NCBI RefSeq assembly: GCF_005405885.1
Contig: NZ_BJFL01000014.1
Span: 1-64,000, forward strand
Source: Gandjariella thermophila
GTDB taxonomy: Bacteria; Actinomycetota; Actinomycetes; Mycobacteriales; Pseudonocardiaceae
Reading direction: 5' to 3'
DNA length: 64,000 bases
Shown here: one piece after another, positions 25,676-35,228 of the stretch
How positions within the stretch are numbered: the first letter of the stretch is position 1
How the letters are laid out: each line of letters begins with the position of its first letter
The notes under the pieces: generated by a model
Database searches by the model: none
What the model saw: only the letters and a program-made list of their open reading frames with translations
What the model was told of the DNA's origin: nothing
Position numbers and translations under genes: made by a program

Positions 25676-26431
25676 TCAGGTGGTCTGCTCCTCGACCCGG
25701 CCCTGCCGGTCCACCAGCGGCAGCGACCGGAGTTGCCGCTCCATGTGCCACTGCAGGTGGGCGGCGACCAGCCCGCTGCACTCCCGGCGCGCACGGTCGC
25801 CGCTGGCCTCGGCGACCGCCCAGTCACCGTGCACCAGGGCGTCCATCAGCCGCAGCGTCTCGGTGGCCGGGGACGCCGCGCCCGCCGGCCGGCAGCGCGG
25901 GCACACCGAGCCGCCGGCCGGCACGCTGAACGCCCGGTGCGGGCCGGGAGCGCCGCAGCGCGCGCACTCGGTCACCGCCGGTGCCCAGCCCGCGTAGGCC
26001 ATGGCCCGCAGCAGGAACGCGTCCAGCACCAGACCGGCGTCCCGCTCGCCGCCGGACAGCGCCCGCAGCGCCCCGGCGAGCAGCAGGTACAGCCGCAGCG
26101 CCGGCTCGCCCTCCTCCGGGACCAGCCGGTCGGCCGTCTCCAGCACCGCGCAGGCCGCGGTGTAGCGCGGGTAGTCGTCCACCAGCCCGACGCCGAACGC
26201 GTCCACCGTCTGCACCTGGGTGATGATGTCCAGCGTGCGCCCGGTGTAGAACTGCACGTCCACGTGGCCGAACGGCTCCAGTCGGGCGCCGAAGCGGGAC
26301 GTGGTCCGGCGCACTCCCTTGGCCACCGCACGCACCTTGCCGTGCCGGCGGGTGAGCAGCGTGATGATCCGGTCGGCCTCGCCGAGCTTCTGCACCCGCA
26401 GCACAACCCCGGTGTCGCGGTACAGGCTCAC
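25676..26431 (-). CDS. recO: DNA repair protein RecO
   Basis: RecO loads RecA onto SSB-coated single strands during recombinational repair. The 251-residue protein opens with the OB fold ([37 protein letters not shown]) and has the helical C-terminal domain with a zinc site: CARCG and, 20 residues later, CPRC. The start is GTG. It is followed by uppS on the same strand after a 74-base gap. Confidence 0.95.
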   Translation of the reverse strand: MSLYRDTGVVLRVQKLGEADRIITLLTRRHGKVRAVAKGVRRTTSRFGARLEPFGHVDVQFYTGRTLDIITQVQTVDAFGVGLVDDYPRYTAACAVLETADRLVPEEGEPALRLYLLLAGALRALSGGERDAGLVLDAFLLRAMAYAGWAPAVTECARCGAPGPHRAFSVPAGGSVCPRCRPAGAASPATETLRLMDALVHGDWAVAEASGDRARRECSGLVAAHLQWHMERQLRSLPLVDRQGRVEEQTT

Positions 26432-26468
26432 CGCCTCATCGTCCCACCTCGCACCGACAACCGGCGCG

Positions 26469-26891
26469 TCACACCCGCAGCGCGGCGAACGGCGGGAACG
26501 GCAGGTCGCGCAGCACCCACCAGGCGATGGTCGCCGCGACCAGAGCGGCCGCGGCGATCCGACCGGTCCGGCCGGCTGGCCACACCCGCGCGGCGCGACC
26601 GGCCTCCCAGCGGGCGGTGGCGACCAGCAGCGCGCCGATGAACGGCAGCATCACCAGCACGGCGAACGCGTTGAACCGTAGCGCCGCCGGCAGATCGGCG
26701 TGCAGCAGGGCGCCGATGGCCCGGCTGCCGCCGCAGAACGGGCAGTCCAGCCCGGTGAGCATCCGGAACCAGCACGGAACCGGCAGCAGCCCGGTGCCCA
26801 GTGCGAGCCCCGTGCCGAGGGCGAAGCCGAGCAGCGCGGGGGTGACGCGCAGCGAGCGCCACCCCCGGACCGCCGTGCCGGCCACGCTCAT
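26469..26891 (-). CDS. DUF2752 membrane protein
   Basis: A 140-residue membrane protein with three to four hydrophobic segments. The DUF2752 signature is [27 protein letters not shown] (about residues 40-66), in which the Cys-rich turn resembles a metal or iron-sulfur site. The function is unknown. Its ATG overlaps the stop of the RDD gene (ATGA), a pairing seen often in actinobacteria and suggesting that the two act together in the membrane. Confidence 0.8.
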   Translation of the reverse strand: MSVAGTAVRGWRSLRVTPALLGFALGTGLALGTGLLPVPCWFRMLTGLDCPFCGGSRAIGALLHADLPAALRFNAFAVLVMLPFIGALLVATARWEAGRAARVWPAGRTGRIAAAALVAATIAWWVLRDLPFPPFAALRV

Positions 26892-27685
26892 CGCGTGGAG
26901 ATCACCACGGTGTGCGCGGCCCGGTCGTGCCAGCCCTGCCGCCGCTGCTCGTCGAAGAACGGCGAGATTTCGACGATGAACGTCACGATCCAGCCCAGGC
27001 AGGGCACGATCGACGGTCCGCTCATCGTGCCCCACCGGGCGAACGCGGAACCCCACCCGGGGACCTGGCCGGTCGACTCGCTGACGACCTTCACTCCGGC
27101 GGCCAGCTTGCCCACCGTGGCGCCGGTCAGGGCGATCATGGTGACTTCGTAGGCTGCCGTGACGACGAGTGCGGCGATGATCGACATGAAGATCGCCCCG
27201 AAGATCTGGGGAAGCAGTTCGGTCGGCGGCGCGCCGGTCCGCTGGATCTGGTCGGCCTTCGCCGCGATGCCCACCGCAAACAGTCCGCCGACCAGCTGCG
27301 AGACCAGCCACGCCACCACGCCGACGATCAGCCCGTCGAGCAACCGGGCGAGGAACCGGTTGCCCATCGAGGCGATCGGCACCGTACCGAGGTTCGGGAT
27401 CTCCGTGTAGATGCCACCGGCGCGGTACTGCAACCCCGCAGGCGGCGCCGGGTAACCAGGCTGCTGGCCATATCCGGGCTGCCCCGGCTGACCGTAGCCG
27501 GGCTGGCCCGGATAGCCCGGCTGGGCTGGGTAACCCGGCTGTTGCGGGTAGCCGGCCTGCGGGTACGGCGGGTGGTCGTACCCGCCGGGCGGAGTTCCGG
27601 GCGCCGGCTGGCCGAAGCCGCCCGGCGGCGTGCCCTGGCCGGGTTGCTGGCCGTAGAAACCGGGCTGGTCAGAGGGATTCGTCAC
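26888..27685 (-). CDS. RDD family membrane protein with Pro/Gly/Tyr repeats
   Basis: A protein of about 265 residues. The first 90 residues are tandem QPGYP-like repeats rich in Pro, Gly, Tyr and Gln, expected to be disordered on the cytoplasmic side. The RDD domain follows, with [22 protein letters not shown] carrying the conserved Arg and Asp, and three further hydrophobic segments. Some RDD proteins act as sodium/proton antiporters, but most are uncharacterised. GTG at 27685 is preferred because GGGGGG lies eight bases upstream; an earlier GTG at 27700 is possible. It is translationally coupled to the DUF2752 gene. Confidence 0.85.
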   Translation of the reverse strand: MTNPSDQPGFYGQQPGQGTPPGGFGQPAPGTPPGGYDHPPYPQAGYPQQPGYPAQPGYPGQPGYGQPGQPGYGQQPGYPAPPAGLQYRAGGIYTEIPNLGTVPIASMGNRFLARLLDGLIVGVVAWLVSQLVGGLFAVGIAAKADQIQRTGAPPTELLPQIFGAIFMSIIAALVVTAAYEVTMIALTGATVGKLAAGVKVVSESTGQVPGWGSAFARWGTMSGPSIVPCLGWIVTFIVEISPFFDEQRRQGWHDRAAHTVVISTR

Positions 27686-27865
27686 GAAGGTGCCCCCCAC
27701 GAGAGGTCGAAAGGTACACAGCGGCCGTTGGCTCGTCCGGTCATCCGGTGGACGAGCGGAGCGAAACTGTACCTACGGGATCACCGTGAAGGGTCCGAAA
27801 CGGGCAACTCGCGATCCGACCGTGATCCGGCTGCTACGGAGCTCGTGGGGAAGCTCACCCACGGG

Positions 27866-28774
27866 TCAGAAACCCAGGCGGCGGAGCTGTTTGGCGTCGC
27901 GCTGCCAGTCCTTGGCGACCTTGACGTGCAGGTCCAGGTACACCCTGGTGCCGAGCAGCGCCTCGATGTGGCGGCGCGCCGTGGAGCCGACCTCCTTCAG
28001 CCGCTGGCCGCGGTGGCCGATGACGATGGCCTTCTGGCTGGGCCGCTCCACGTAGAGCAGGGCGTGCACGTCCAGCAGGTCGTCGCGGCCCTCGCGGGGC
28101 AGCATGTCCTCGACGGTCACCGCGATCGAGTGCGGCAGCTCGTCCTCGACGCCCTCCAGCGCGGCCTCCCGGATCAGCTCGGCGACCAGGGTGGCCTCCG
28201 GCTCGTCGGTCAGCTCCCCCTCCGGGTACAGCGGCGGCCCCGCCGGCAGCCGCGCCACCAGCAGGTCGGCGACCACGTCGACCTGGAAGCCGTCCACCGC
28301 GGACACCGGCACCAGCTCGGCGAAGTCCATCAGCTTCTGCAGCGCCAGCAACTGCTCGGCCACCCGGTCCCGGGGCACCAGGTCGGCCTTGGTCACCACG
28401 CCGACCACCGGGGTGCGCCGGCCCAGCTTGGCCAGCTCGGCGGCGATGAACCGGTCGCCGGGGCCGATCTTCTGGTCAGCCGGCACGCAGAAGCCGATCA
28501 CGTCGACCTCCGCCCAGGTGGCGTGCACCAGGTCGTTCAGCCGCTGGCCGAGCAGGGTGCGCGGCCGGTGCAGGCCGGGTGTGTCCACGATGACCAGCTG
28601 CGCGTCCGGCCGGTGCACGATGCCGCGGATGGCGTGCCGGGTGGTCTGCGGCTTGCTGGAGGTGATCGCCACCTTCGAGCCGACCAACGCGTTGGTCAGC
28701 GTCGACTTGCCGGCGTTCGGCCGGCCGACGAAGCAGGCGAACCCAGACCGGAAGCCGTCGGCGGAGCTGGTCAT
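27866..28774 (-). CDS. era: GTPase Era
   Basis: Era binds the 3' end of 16S rRNA and helps mature the small ribosomal subunit. The 302-residue protein has G1 at GRPNAGKST (residues 17-25), G2 around TTRHAIRG, G3 VDTPG, G4 TKAD and the C-terminal KH domain with KAIVIGHRGQRLKEVGSTARR. Translation starts at ATG 28774. The clustering with ybeY, phoH and the CorC-type gene is widely conserved and links several steps of ribosome maturation. Confidence 0.96.
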   Translation of the reverse strand: MTSSADGFRSGFACFVGRPNAGKSTLTNALVGSKVAITSSKPQTTRHAIRGIVHRPDAQLVIVDTPGLHRPRTLLGQRLNDLVHATWAEVDVIGFCVPADQKIGPGDRFIAAELAKLGRRTPVVGVVTKADLVPRDRVAEQLLALQKLMDFAELVPVSAVDGFQVDVVADLLVARLPAGPPLYPEGELTDEPEATLVAELIREAALEGVEDELPHSIAVTVEDMLPREGRDDLLDVHALLYVERPSQKAIVIGHRGQRLKEVGSTARRHIEALLGTRVYLDLHVKVAKDWQRDAKQLRRLGF

Positions 28775-28791
28775 CGGCCCATTGTGCCGGC

Positions 28792-29145
28792 TCAGCGGAC
28801 AGCCTCCCGCACGGTGCCGTCCGGGCCGGCGCGGAACACCGGGGCCGACGCGGTGAGGTCGTGCACGGCGGCCAGCGAGTCGGGGTCCACCTTGTCGGCC
28901 TCGGTGACCACCGCGGCCGCCTCCAGGCCGGGCGCGCCGCTGGACACCGCGGCGGCGACCGCGGCCTGCAGCGCGGACAGCCGCAGCGAGGGCAGCGCCA
29001 CGGTGGCGGCGACGTAGGTGCGCCCGTCCGTGTCCCGGACCGCCGCGCCCTCGGCCGCGCCGGTCCGGGCCCGCGCGGACCGTGCCAGGGTGACGATCTT
29101 CGCGTCCTCCGGGTCCAGCTCCGCGCCCCGCTCAACCTCGGCCAC
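28792..29145 (-). CDS. Cytidine-deaminase-like protein lacking zinc ligands
   Basis: A 117-residue protein in the position of mycobacterial Rv2365c, between era and the CorC-type gene. The overall pattern follows small cytidine deaminases: helix DAKIVTLARSARARTG, the strand GRTYVAATVALPSLRLSALQAAVAAAV, then LEAAAVV. The His/Cys-Ala-Glu motif is replaced by LSALQ and the PCxxC motif is absent, so the catalytic zinc cannot be bound. It is probably a non-catalytic relative. GTG at 29145 is chosen for the upstream AGAGGAG; it overlaps the previous gene by 14 bases. Confidence 0.7.
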   Translation of the reverse strand: MAEVERGAELDPEDAKIVTLARSARARTGAAEGAAVRDTDGRTYVAATVALPSLRLSALQAAVAAAVSSGAPGLEAAAVVTEADKVDPDSLAAVHDLTASAPVFRAGPDGTVREAVR

Positions 29146-30523
29146 GCTCGCCGCTCCTCTCTCGCCTGTCCCGATCGTTGTTGCCCCGGTTGCCGTTGGA
29201 TCGCCGCTGAAGTGTGGCCGCGTCCTCGGCGGGGCGTTCGGTGGTTCTGCGTACCACGACCGTGGTGATCCGCATGCGGCCCCGCCGGTCCTTGCCACCC
29301 TCGGCGCGCAGCCGCAACCCGGCGATCTCCGCCTCGGAGCCGGGTAGCGGCACCCGGCCGAGCCGCTGCGCGAGCAGCCCGCCGACCGTTTCCACGTCGT
29401 GGTTCTCCAGGTCCAGCTCGAACAGCGCGCCGAGGTCCTCCACCGGCAGCCGGGAGGTGACCCGCACCGAGCCGTCCGGAAGCCGCTCCACCGGCGGCCG
29501 CTCCTCCAGGTCGTACTCGTCGGTGATCTCGCCGACGATCTCCTCGAGGATGTCCTCGATGGTCAGCAGGCCGGCGGTGCCCCCGTACTCGTCCACCACG
29601 ATGGCCAGGTGGTTGCGGGAGATCTGCATCTCCTTGAGCAACTCATCCAGCCGCTTGGAGTCGGGCACGAAGCTGGCCGGCCGCATCAGCGTGCCCACGG
29701 TGGGCCCCTGGTCGCGCAGCTCCTCCAGGTTGCCGAACTCGACCGCCACCCGGACCAGGTCCTTGAGGTTGACCACGCCGACGATCTCGTCGACGCTTTC
29801 CCCGATCACCGGGATCCGGGAGAACCCGGTGCGCAGCGACAGCGCGAGCGCCTGCCGGACGGATTTGCCCTGCTCGATCCACACGATCTCGGTGCGCGGC
29901 ACCATCACCTCGCGGGCGATGGTGTCGCCCAGGTCGAAAACCGAGTGGATCATCTCCCACTCGCCGGCGGCGACCACCCCGCGCTGCTGCGCCATGTCCA
30001 CCATCTCGCGCAGCTCGACCTCGGTGGAGAACGGACCCTCGGGGAAACCGCGGCCCGGGGTGATCAGGTTGCCGACCACGATCAGCAGCCGGCTCAGCGG
30101 CCCCAGCACGCGACCCAGCACCCGCACCGGGCCGGCGGCCAGCAGGCTCACCGCGTACGGGTGCTGCCGGCCGACGGTCCTCGGCCCCACGCCGACGAAG
30201 ACGTAGCACACCACGAGCATGGCGAGCACCGCGAGCAGCACGGCCAGCCAGCCCGGCCGTACCGCGCCCAGGAACATCACGGTGACCAGCACGGTCGCCG
30301 CCAGCTCGCAGGCCAGCCGGAGCAGCAGCAGGAGATTGATGTGCCGGGGCCGCTCGTCGAGCAGCAGCACGAGCTGATGGGCGCCCATCCGGCCGTCCCG
30401 GTGCAGCGCGTCGACCCGCGCGCGGGACACCTCGCCGAGCGCCGCCTCGGCCCCGGCCAGCGCGCCGGCGGCCAGCACCAGAAGGACCGCGACGATCACC
30501 AGGCCGGGGCTCACGGGCACCAC
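29132..30523 (-). CDS. CNNM/CorC family hemolysin-like transporter
   Basis: A 463-residue membrane protein of the family once called hemolysin C, now linked to magnesium and cobalt efflux. The DUF21/CNNM membrane domain covers about residues 1-190 with four hydrophobic segments. Two CBS domains follow (around REVMVPRTEIVWIEQGKSV and PASFVPDSKRLDELLKEM), and the C-terminal CorC_HlyC domain contains VETVGGLLAQRLGRVPLPG. CBS pairs usually bind adenine nucleotides. It starts at GTG, between ybeY and the deaminase-like gene. Confidence 0.9.
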   Translation of the reverse strand: MVPVSPGLVIVAVLLVLAAGALAGAEAALGEVSRARVDALHRDGRMGAHQLVLLLDERPRHINLLLLLRLACELAATVLVTVMFLGAVRPGWLAVLLAVLAMLVVCYVFVGVGPRTVGRQHPYAVSLLAAGPVRVLGRVLGPLSRLLIVVGNLITPGRGFPEGPFSTEVELREMVDMAQQRGVVAAGEWEMIHSVFDLGDTIAREVMVPRTEIVWIEQGKSVRQALALSLRTGFSRIPVIGESVDEIVGVVNLKDLVRVAVEFGNLEELRDQGPTVGTLMRPASFVPDSKRLDELLKEMQISRNHLAIVVDEYGGTAGLLTIEDILEEIVGEITDEYDLEERPPVERLPDGSVRVTSRLPVEDLGALFELDLENHDVETVGGLLAQRLGRVPLPGSEAEIAGLRLRAEGGKDRRGRMRITTVVVRRTTERPAEDAATLQRRSNGNRGNNDRDRRERSGERGRG

Positions 30524-30559
30524 GGCCGCCTCGGTGCGTGCTCCCTGGGGTGCATGTCC

Positions 30560-31153
30560 CTACTGCGGGGCGCCGGCGGACCCGCCCGGCGGGCCGCCCT
30601 GCCCCTGATCGCCGCCCGCGCCCGGCTCGCCCAGGCCGACGGTGCCGAGCAGCCGCGCGTCCGCGGTGCGCTGCGCCGCGCGGCGTTCCGCCTCGCGCCT
30701 GGCCTCCCGGTAGTCGCTGAGGATCCGGTTCTGCAGGGTGAACATCTCCCGTTCCTCGGCGGGCTCCGCATGGTCGTAGCCGAGCAGGTGCAGCACCCCG
30801 TGCACGGTGAGGAGGTGCAGCTCGTCCAGCAGCTTGTGCCCGGCCTTGCGGGCCTGCTCCCGGGCGAACTCCGGGCACAGCACGATGTCGCCGAGCAGGG
30901 CCGGGCCCAGCCCGGCGGCGTCCGGCCGGCGCGCCGAGTCCAGCTCGTCCATGGGAAAGGCCATCACGTCGGTGGGGCCGGCCAGGTCCATCCACCGCTC
31001 GTGCAGGTCGGCCATCACGTCCAGGTCGACCAGCAGCACGGACAGCTCGGCGAGCGGGCTCACGCCCAGCCGGTCCAGCGCGAACCGGGCCGCCGACACG
31101 ATCGACTTCTCGTCGACCGCCAGACCCGACTCGTTGGCGATCTCAATACTCAC
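30560..31153 (-). CDS. ybeY: Endoribonuclease YbeY
   Basis: YbeY is a metal-dependent ribonuclease required for 16S rRNA 3' end maturation. The 197-residue protein carries the signature [11 protein letters not shown] (about residues 118-128), giving the three His ligands. The preceding [10 protein letters not shown] and [10 protein letters not shown] are also conserved. The last 30 residues are a Gly/Pro-rich tail beyond the catalytic fold. GTG at 31153 follows GGAGAAGG and gives the usual SIEIANESG beginning. Confidence 0.93.
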   Translation of the reverse strand: MSIEIANESGLAVDEKSIVSAARFALDRLGVSPLAELSVLLVDLDVMADLHERWMDLAGPTDVMAFPMDELDSARRPDAAGLGPALLGDIVLCPEFAREQARKAGHKLLDELHLLTVHGVLHLLGYDHAEPAEEREMFTLQNRILSDYREARREAERRAAQRTADARLLGTVGLGEPGAGGDQGQGGPPGGSAGAPQ

Positions 31154-31232
31154 AGTGCCTTCTCCGCGACTCTGCGCAGGCGGCCGGAGGGCGCTCCGTG
31201 GACGAGTTGGCCGCCGCGGCCCGGCGCGCGCA

Positions 31233-32375
31233 TCAGGGAGCCTCCCGGCGGTCCCCGCGCTCGCGCGCGGCCCGGGGACGGTCCACCCGGCCGTCCCCGG
31301 TGTCGCGTTCGGCGTCCCACCGGGCGTAGGCGTCCACAATGTCCCCGACCAGCTTGTGCCGGACGACGTCGTGGCTGGTCAGGTTGACGAACTGGACGTC
31401 GTCGACGTCCGCGAGGATCTCCCGGACCACGCGGAGCCCGGACGCCTGCCCACCCGGCAGGTCGACCTGCGTGATGTCGCCGGTGACCACGATCTTGGAG
31501 CCGAACCCCAGCCGGGTCAGGAACATCTTCATCTGCTCCAGCGTGGTGTTCTGCGCCTCATCCAGGATGATGAACGCGTCGTTGAGGGTGCGGCCGCGCA
31601 TGTACGCCAGCGGCGCCACCTCAATGGTGCCGGCCTGGGTGAGCCGGGGAATCGACTCCGGGTCGATCATGTCGTGCAGCGCGTCGTACAGCGGCCGCAG
31701 GTACGGGTCGATCTTCTCGTACAGCGTGCCGGGCAGGTAGCCCAGCCGCTCCCCGGCCTCCACCGCCGGCCGGGTGAGGATGATCCGGTTCACCTGCTTG
31801 GCCTGCAGCGCCTGCACCGCCTTGGCCATCGCCAGGTAGGTCTTGCCGGTACCAGCCGGGCCGATGCCGAACACCACGGTGTGCTCGTCGATGGCGTCGA
31901 CGTACCGCTTCTGGTTCAGCGTCTTGGGCCGGATGGTACGGCCCCGCCGGGACAGGATGTCCAGGCTGAGCACCTCGGCCGGCGACTCGGCGGCGCCCAT
32001 CGCCAGCATCGACACCGTGCGCCGCACGGCGTCCGGGCCGACGTGCTGACCCCGCTTGGCGAGGGTGACCAACTCGGTGAACACGCGCTCCGCGAACGCG
32101 ACGTCGGCCGCGCTGCCGGTGAGGGTCACCTCGTTGCCGCGGACGTGCACGTCCGCGACGAGCATGTCCTCGGCGGCCCGGAGGTTCTCGTCCCGCGAGC
32201 CCAGCAGCGCCAGCATGGCCCAGTCGGGGACGGAGAACCGGAACTGGGCCTCGACGGCCTCGTCCTGGCCTGGCTGTGACAATCCGTTCTTGTCTCCGGT
32301 TGGGGTGGTTACGGTGTCGTGCTCCGACCGCGCGGCTGCGGATCGGGCCGCTCCACCCGATGCGGTACCGGCCAC
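31233..32375 (-). CDS. PhoH-like protein (ATPase)
   Basis: A 380-residue PhoH family P-loop ATPase, linked to RNA metabolism. The Walker A motif is [14 protein letters not shown] (about residue 149) and Walker [12 protein letters not shown] (about 251). The segment [17 protein letters not shown] and the C-terminal [18 protein letters not shown] are family signatures. The N-terminal 100 residues form the KH-like region of the group. A GTG start at 32375 is assumed; the first 25 residues are poorly conserved. It lies upstream of ybeY on the same strand, as in mycobacteria. Confidence 0.92.
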   Translation of the reverse strand: MAGTASGGAARSAAARSEHDTVTTPTGDKNGLSQPGQDEAVEAQFRFSVPDWAMLALLGSRDENLRAAEDMLVADVHVRGNEVTLTGSAADVAFAERVFTELVTLAKRGQHVGPDAVRRTVSMLAMGAAESPAEVLSLDILSRRGRTIRPKTLNQKRYVDAIDEHTVVFGIGPAGTGKTYLAMAKAVQALQAKQVNRIILTRPAVEAGERLGYLPGTLYEKIDPYLRPLYDALHDMIDPESIPRLTQAGTIEVAPLAYMRGRTLNDAFIILDEAQNTTLEQMKMFLTRLGFGSKIVVTGDITQVDLPGGQASGLRVVREILADVDDVQFVNLTSHDVVRHKLVGDIVDAYARWDAERDTGDGRVDRPRAARERGDRREAP

Positions 32376-32506
32376 GTGCCCTCGGGCCTACTTCCTGCGC
32401 CTGTGCGCTAGCTCAACTGACTGATGGGACAACACCGATGCTAGTCGCCGACTACGACCCCGCGCACCGGAGATGACCTCCCCGGACGCGCGGCGTGAGC
32501 CGGCCG

Positions 32507-32902
32507 TCACCCGGCCGATCCGGCGTCCCCGGGGGACCCGCCGGCCAGCGCACCCAGCCAGGTGCCGCCGAGCAGGTGCAGGTGGGCGTGGAAGACCGTC
32601 TGGCCGGCGTCCCTGCCGGTGTTGAACAGCGTCCGGTAGCCGCCTTCGGCGATGCCCTCCGCTTTGGCCACCTCCGCGGCCGTGGTGAACAGATCGGCCA
32701 GCAGTTCCGGGTCGGCCGCCGCCAGGGTGGCCACGTCCGGGATGTGTGCCGTCGGCACGATCAGCACGTGGGTGGGCGCCTGCGGCTTGATGTCGCGGAA
32801 CGCCACGGTGGTGTCGTCGCGGTGCACGACGGTGGCCGGCACCTCACCGGCGACAATCTTGCAGAAGAGGCAGTCGGCGTCGACCGTGTCCACGGTGCTC
32901 AT
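32507..32902 (-). CDS. HIT family protein
   Basis: A 131-residue histidine-triad nucleotide-binding protein that would hydrolyse adenosine phosphoramidates or related nucleotides. The N-terminal CLFCKIVAGEVPATVVHRDD is typical of the HinT/PKCI group. The catalytic triad is in GQTVFHAHLHLLGG (about residues 104-117). The start MSTVDTVDADCLFC at 32902 is the family-typical one. It stands alone between phoH and rsmE, with two hairpins upstream. Confidence 0.93.
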   Translation of the reverse strand: MSTVDTVDADCLFCKIVAGEVPATVVHRDDTTVAFRDIKPQAPTHVLIVPTAHIPDVATLAAADPELLADLFTTAAEVAKAEGIAEGGYRTLFNTGRDAGQTVFHAHLHLLGGTWLGALAGGSPGDAGSAG

Positions 32903-32937
32903 GGGGGCAGGCTAGTACGCGAGCCGGAAGGAAGGTG

Positions 32938-32982
32938 GCTGCGCCGCGGTGGGATCTGGGGGTCATCCCACCGCGGCGCAGC
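32938..32982 (-). terminator. Perfect 18-bp hairpin between rsmE and HIT gene
   Basis: The arms GCTGCGCCGCGGTGGGAT and its exact complement enclose a nine-base loop, CTGGGGGTC. It lies in the non-coding gap downstream of rsmE and 35 bases upstream of the HIT gene, both on the minus strand. No uridine tract follows, which is usual for actinobacterial terminators. Confidence 0.7.
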
Positions 32983-33058
32983 GCCGCCGGACCGAGGGGG
33001 GAGGTGTCCGGCGGGGTCTCGATGGCCGCTCCCCGGGAGCGCCGCGCGATGCCGCGCC

Positions 33059-33083
33059 CCCGACGGGTTCGCGACCCGTCGGG
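33059..33083 (-). terminator. Second hairpin after rsmE
   Basis: CCCGACGGGT and ACCCGTCGGG form a perfect 10-bp stem around TCGCG. With the larger hairpin 76 bases further on it makes a double terminator-like region in the 286-base gap after rsmE. Confidence 0.55.
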
Positions 33084-33188
33084 CACAGAGCGTAGCTCTT
33101 CGGCGGCGGCCTTGGCCATAGGTCCCTCAATTGGATCAGCAGATCGGGCAGGTGGCCTGGACCACGGCGAAAACGCTTACGAAAACAC

Positions 33189-33950
33189 CTACCGGGCGCT
33201 TGCCGGGCCGGCGGTCACCCACCGTCGGGTGAGCACGCCGAGCGCACCCAGCGCGACCGCGGCCGCGGTGGACGCGCGGAGCACGGTCGGCCCCAGCCGC
33301 ACCGCCCGCGCACCGGCCGCGGTCAGCGTCGCCACCTCCTCGTCAGTGATGCCGCCCTCCGGTCCCACGACGAGCAGCAGGTCACCGCGCTCGGGCAGGT
33401 CCACCGAGGTCAGCGGTTCGGTCGCGGCCTCGTGCAGCACCAGCGCGCCGGCCGCCGCGGCGACCCGCTCGGCCAGCACCGCCGTGCCGACCGGCTCTTC
33501 CACCGCCGGCAGCCACGCCCGCCGGGCCTGCTTGGCCGCCTCCCTTGCGGTGCTCCGCCAGCGGGCCAGCGCCTTGGCGCCGCGCGGCCCGTCGTCCCAG
33601 CGGGCCACGCAGCGGGCCGCGCGCCAGGGCAGCACGGCGTCCACGCCGGCCTCGGTGGCCAACTCCACGGCCAGCTCGCCCCGGTCTCCCTTGACCAGCG
33701 CCTGCGCCAGCACGACGCGGGGCTCGGGCGCCGGCTCCCGCCAGTGCCGCCGCACGTCCAGCCGCAGCGCGTCCCGGTCGGCGCGGGTCACCGCGCACCG
33801 GGCCATGCCGCCGCGGCCGTCGGAGAGGACCAGTTCCTCGCCCGGCCGGATGCGGCGCACCACGGCGTGCCGGGCCTCGTCGCCGCCCAGGACCGCGGAG
33901 CCCGTCCCGGGCAGGTCCTCGACGAGGAAGACCGGCAGCCCGGTGACCAC
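33189..33950 (-). CDS. rsmE: 16S rRNA (uracil-1498-N3)-methyltransferase
   Basis: RsmE is a SPOUT-class enzyme that methylates U1498 of 16S rRNA. The 253-residue protein has an N-terminal PUA-like domain ([18 protein letters not shown]) and the SPOUT knot with [23 protein letters not shown] and the SAM-binding [15 protein letters not shown], then [12 protein letters not shown] near the end. GTG at 33950, with AGGTAA upstream, lies five bases after the dnaJ stop, so it is in the hrcA-dnaJ-rsmE operon as in mycobacteria. Confidence 0.94.
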   Translation of the reverse strand: MVTGLPVFLVEDLPGTGSAVLGGDEARHAVVRRIRPGEELVLSDGRGGMARCAVTRADRDALRLDVRRHWREPAPEPRVVLAQALVKGDRGELAVELATEAGVDAVLPWRAARCVARWDDGPRGAKALARWRSTAREAAKQARRAWLPAVEEPVGTAVLAERVAAAAGALVLHEAATEPLTSVDLPERGDLLLVVGPEGGITDEEVATLTAAGARAVRLGPTVLRASTAAAVALGALGVLTRRWVTAGPASAR

Positions 33951-33955
33951 CGCGG

Positions 33956-35119
33956 TTACCTGCCGCGGCCGGCGCCGCGCAGCCGGGAGAACAGCCCACC
34001 GCCGGTGCGGCCGTTGGTGGCCACCTCGGGCTCCTCCTCGCCGCGCAGGGCGGCCAACTGGCGGAGCAGCTCGGCCTGCTTGACGTCCAGCTTGGTGGGC
34101 ACCATGACGTCCAGGTGCACGTGCAGGTCGCCGTGGCCGTCCACCCGCCCGGAGGACCGCAGCCGGGGCAGCCCGCGGCCGGAGAGCACCAGTTCGCTGC
34201 CCGGCTGGGTGCCCGGCTCGATGGTCAGCTCCTCGGTGCCGTCCAGGGTGCGCAGCGGCACCACGGTGCCCAGCGCGGCCGCGGTCATCGGGATCCGCAC
34301 GGTGCAGTGCAGGTCCGCGCCCTCCCGGTGGAAGACCTCGTGCGGCAGTTCCTCGACCTCGACGTAGAGGTCGCCGGCCGGGCCACCGCCCGGGCCGACC
34401 TCGCCCTGGCCGGAGTGCCGGACCCGCATGCCGTCGGTGACGCCGGGCGGCAGCTTGACCGTGATCGTGCGCCGGGCGCGGACCCGGCCGTCGCCGCCGC
34501 ACTGCTGGCACGGGTTGGGGATGACCTCGCCGAGGCCCCGGCACACCGGGCACGGCCGGGCCATCACCACCTGGCCCAGGAAGGACCGCTGCACCGACTG
34601 GACCTCACCCTGGCCACCGCAGGTGTCGCAGGTCTGCGGCGAGGTGCCCTTCTCGCAGCCGGAGCCGTGGCAACGGTCGCAGAGCACCGCGGTGTCCACG
34701 GTGAGCTCCCGGGTGGTGCCGCTGTAGCACTCCTCGAGGGTGAGCTGCATGCGGATCAGCGCGTCCGAACCCGGCTGCACCCGGCTGCGCGGACCGCGGC
34801 GGGTGGCGCCACCGGTGGCCGCACCGAAGAAGGCGTCCATGATGTCGCCCAGACCGAAACCGGCGAACGCGTCGCCCATGCCGCCGGAGCCGCCGCCGGC
34901 GGTCTGCATCGGGTCGATACCGCGGTCGACCATGTGCCGCTTGTCCGGGTCGGAGAGCACCTCGTAGGCGAGCGTGACCTCGCGGAACCGCTGCTGGGCT
35001 TCGGGGTCCGGGTTGACGTCCGGATGCAGTTTGCGGGCGAGCTTGCGGTACGCCCGCTTGATGTCCTCCGGCGTCGCGTCCGGGCTCACCCCGAGGGTGC
35101 CGTAGTAGTCCGTGGCCAC
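33956..35119 (-). CDS. dnaJ2: Chaperone protein DnaJ (DnaJ2)
   Basis: A 387-residue type I J-protein that hands substrates to DnaK. The J domain contains the HPD motif in [12 protein letters not shown] (about residues 28-39). A short Gly-rich linker follows. The zinc-finger region has four CxxCxGxG units beginning with CDRCHGSGC, and the C-terminal substrate-binding domains contain [17 protein letters not shown]. It lies directly behind hrcA, the arrangement of the actinobacterial hrcA-dnaJ2 heat-shock operon. Translation starts at GTG. Confidence 0.95.
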   Translation of the reverse strand: MATDYYGTLGVSPDATPEDIKRAYRKLARKLHPDVNPDPEAQQRFREVTLAYEVLSDPDKRHMVDRGIDPMQTAGGGSGGMGDAFAGFGLGDIMDAFFGAATGGATRRGPRSRVQPGSDALIRMQLTLEECYSGTTRELTVDTAVLCDRCHGSGCEKGTSPQTCDTCGGQGEVQSVQRSFLGQVVMARPCPVCRGLGEVIPNPCQQCGGDGRVRARRTITVKLPPGVTDGMRVRHSGQGEVGPGGGPAGDLYVEVEELPHEVFHREGADLHCTVRIPMTAAALGTVVPLRTLDGTEELTIEPGTQPGSELVLSGRGLPRLRSSGRVDGHGDLHVHLDVMVPTKLDVKQAELLRQLAALRGEEEPEVATNGRTGGGLFSRLRGAGRGR

Positions 35120-35228
35120 CGTCTCCAGTCCTCCTGCCGCGGCGCACCGGGTTGCCTGCGGTCTGCCGTATCAGCCGTGTCAGCGTCACAACCGGGCGGG
35201 GCCGCCCGGCCGCGTGCTGGCCGGACGT

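Noticed and set aside
32844-33119. 91-codon minus-strand frame between rsmE and the HIT gene
   Set aside because: It spans two perfect hairpins and overlaps the start of the HIT gene; its composition is basic and repetitive.
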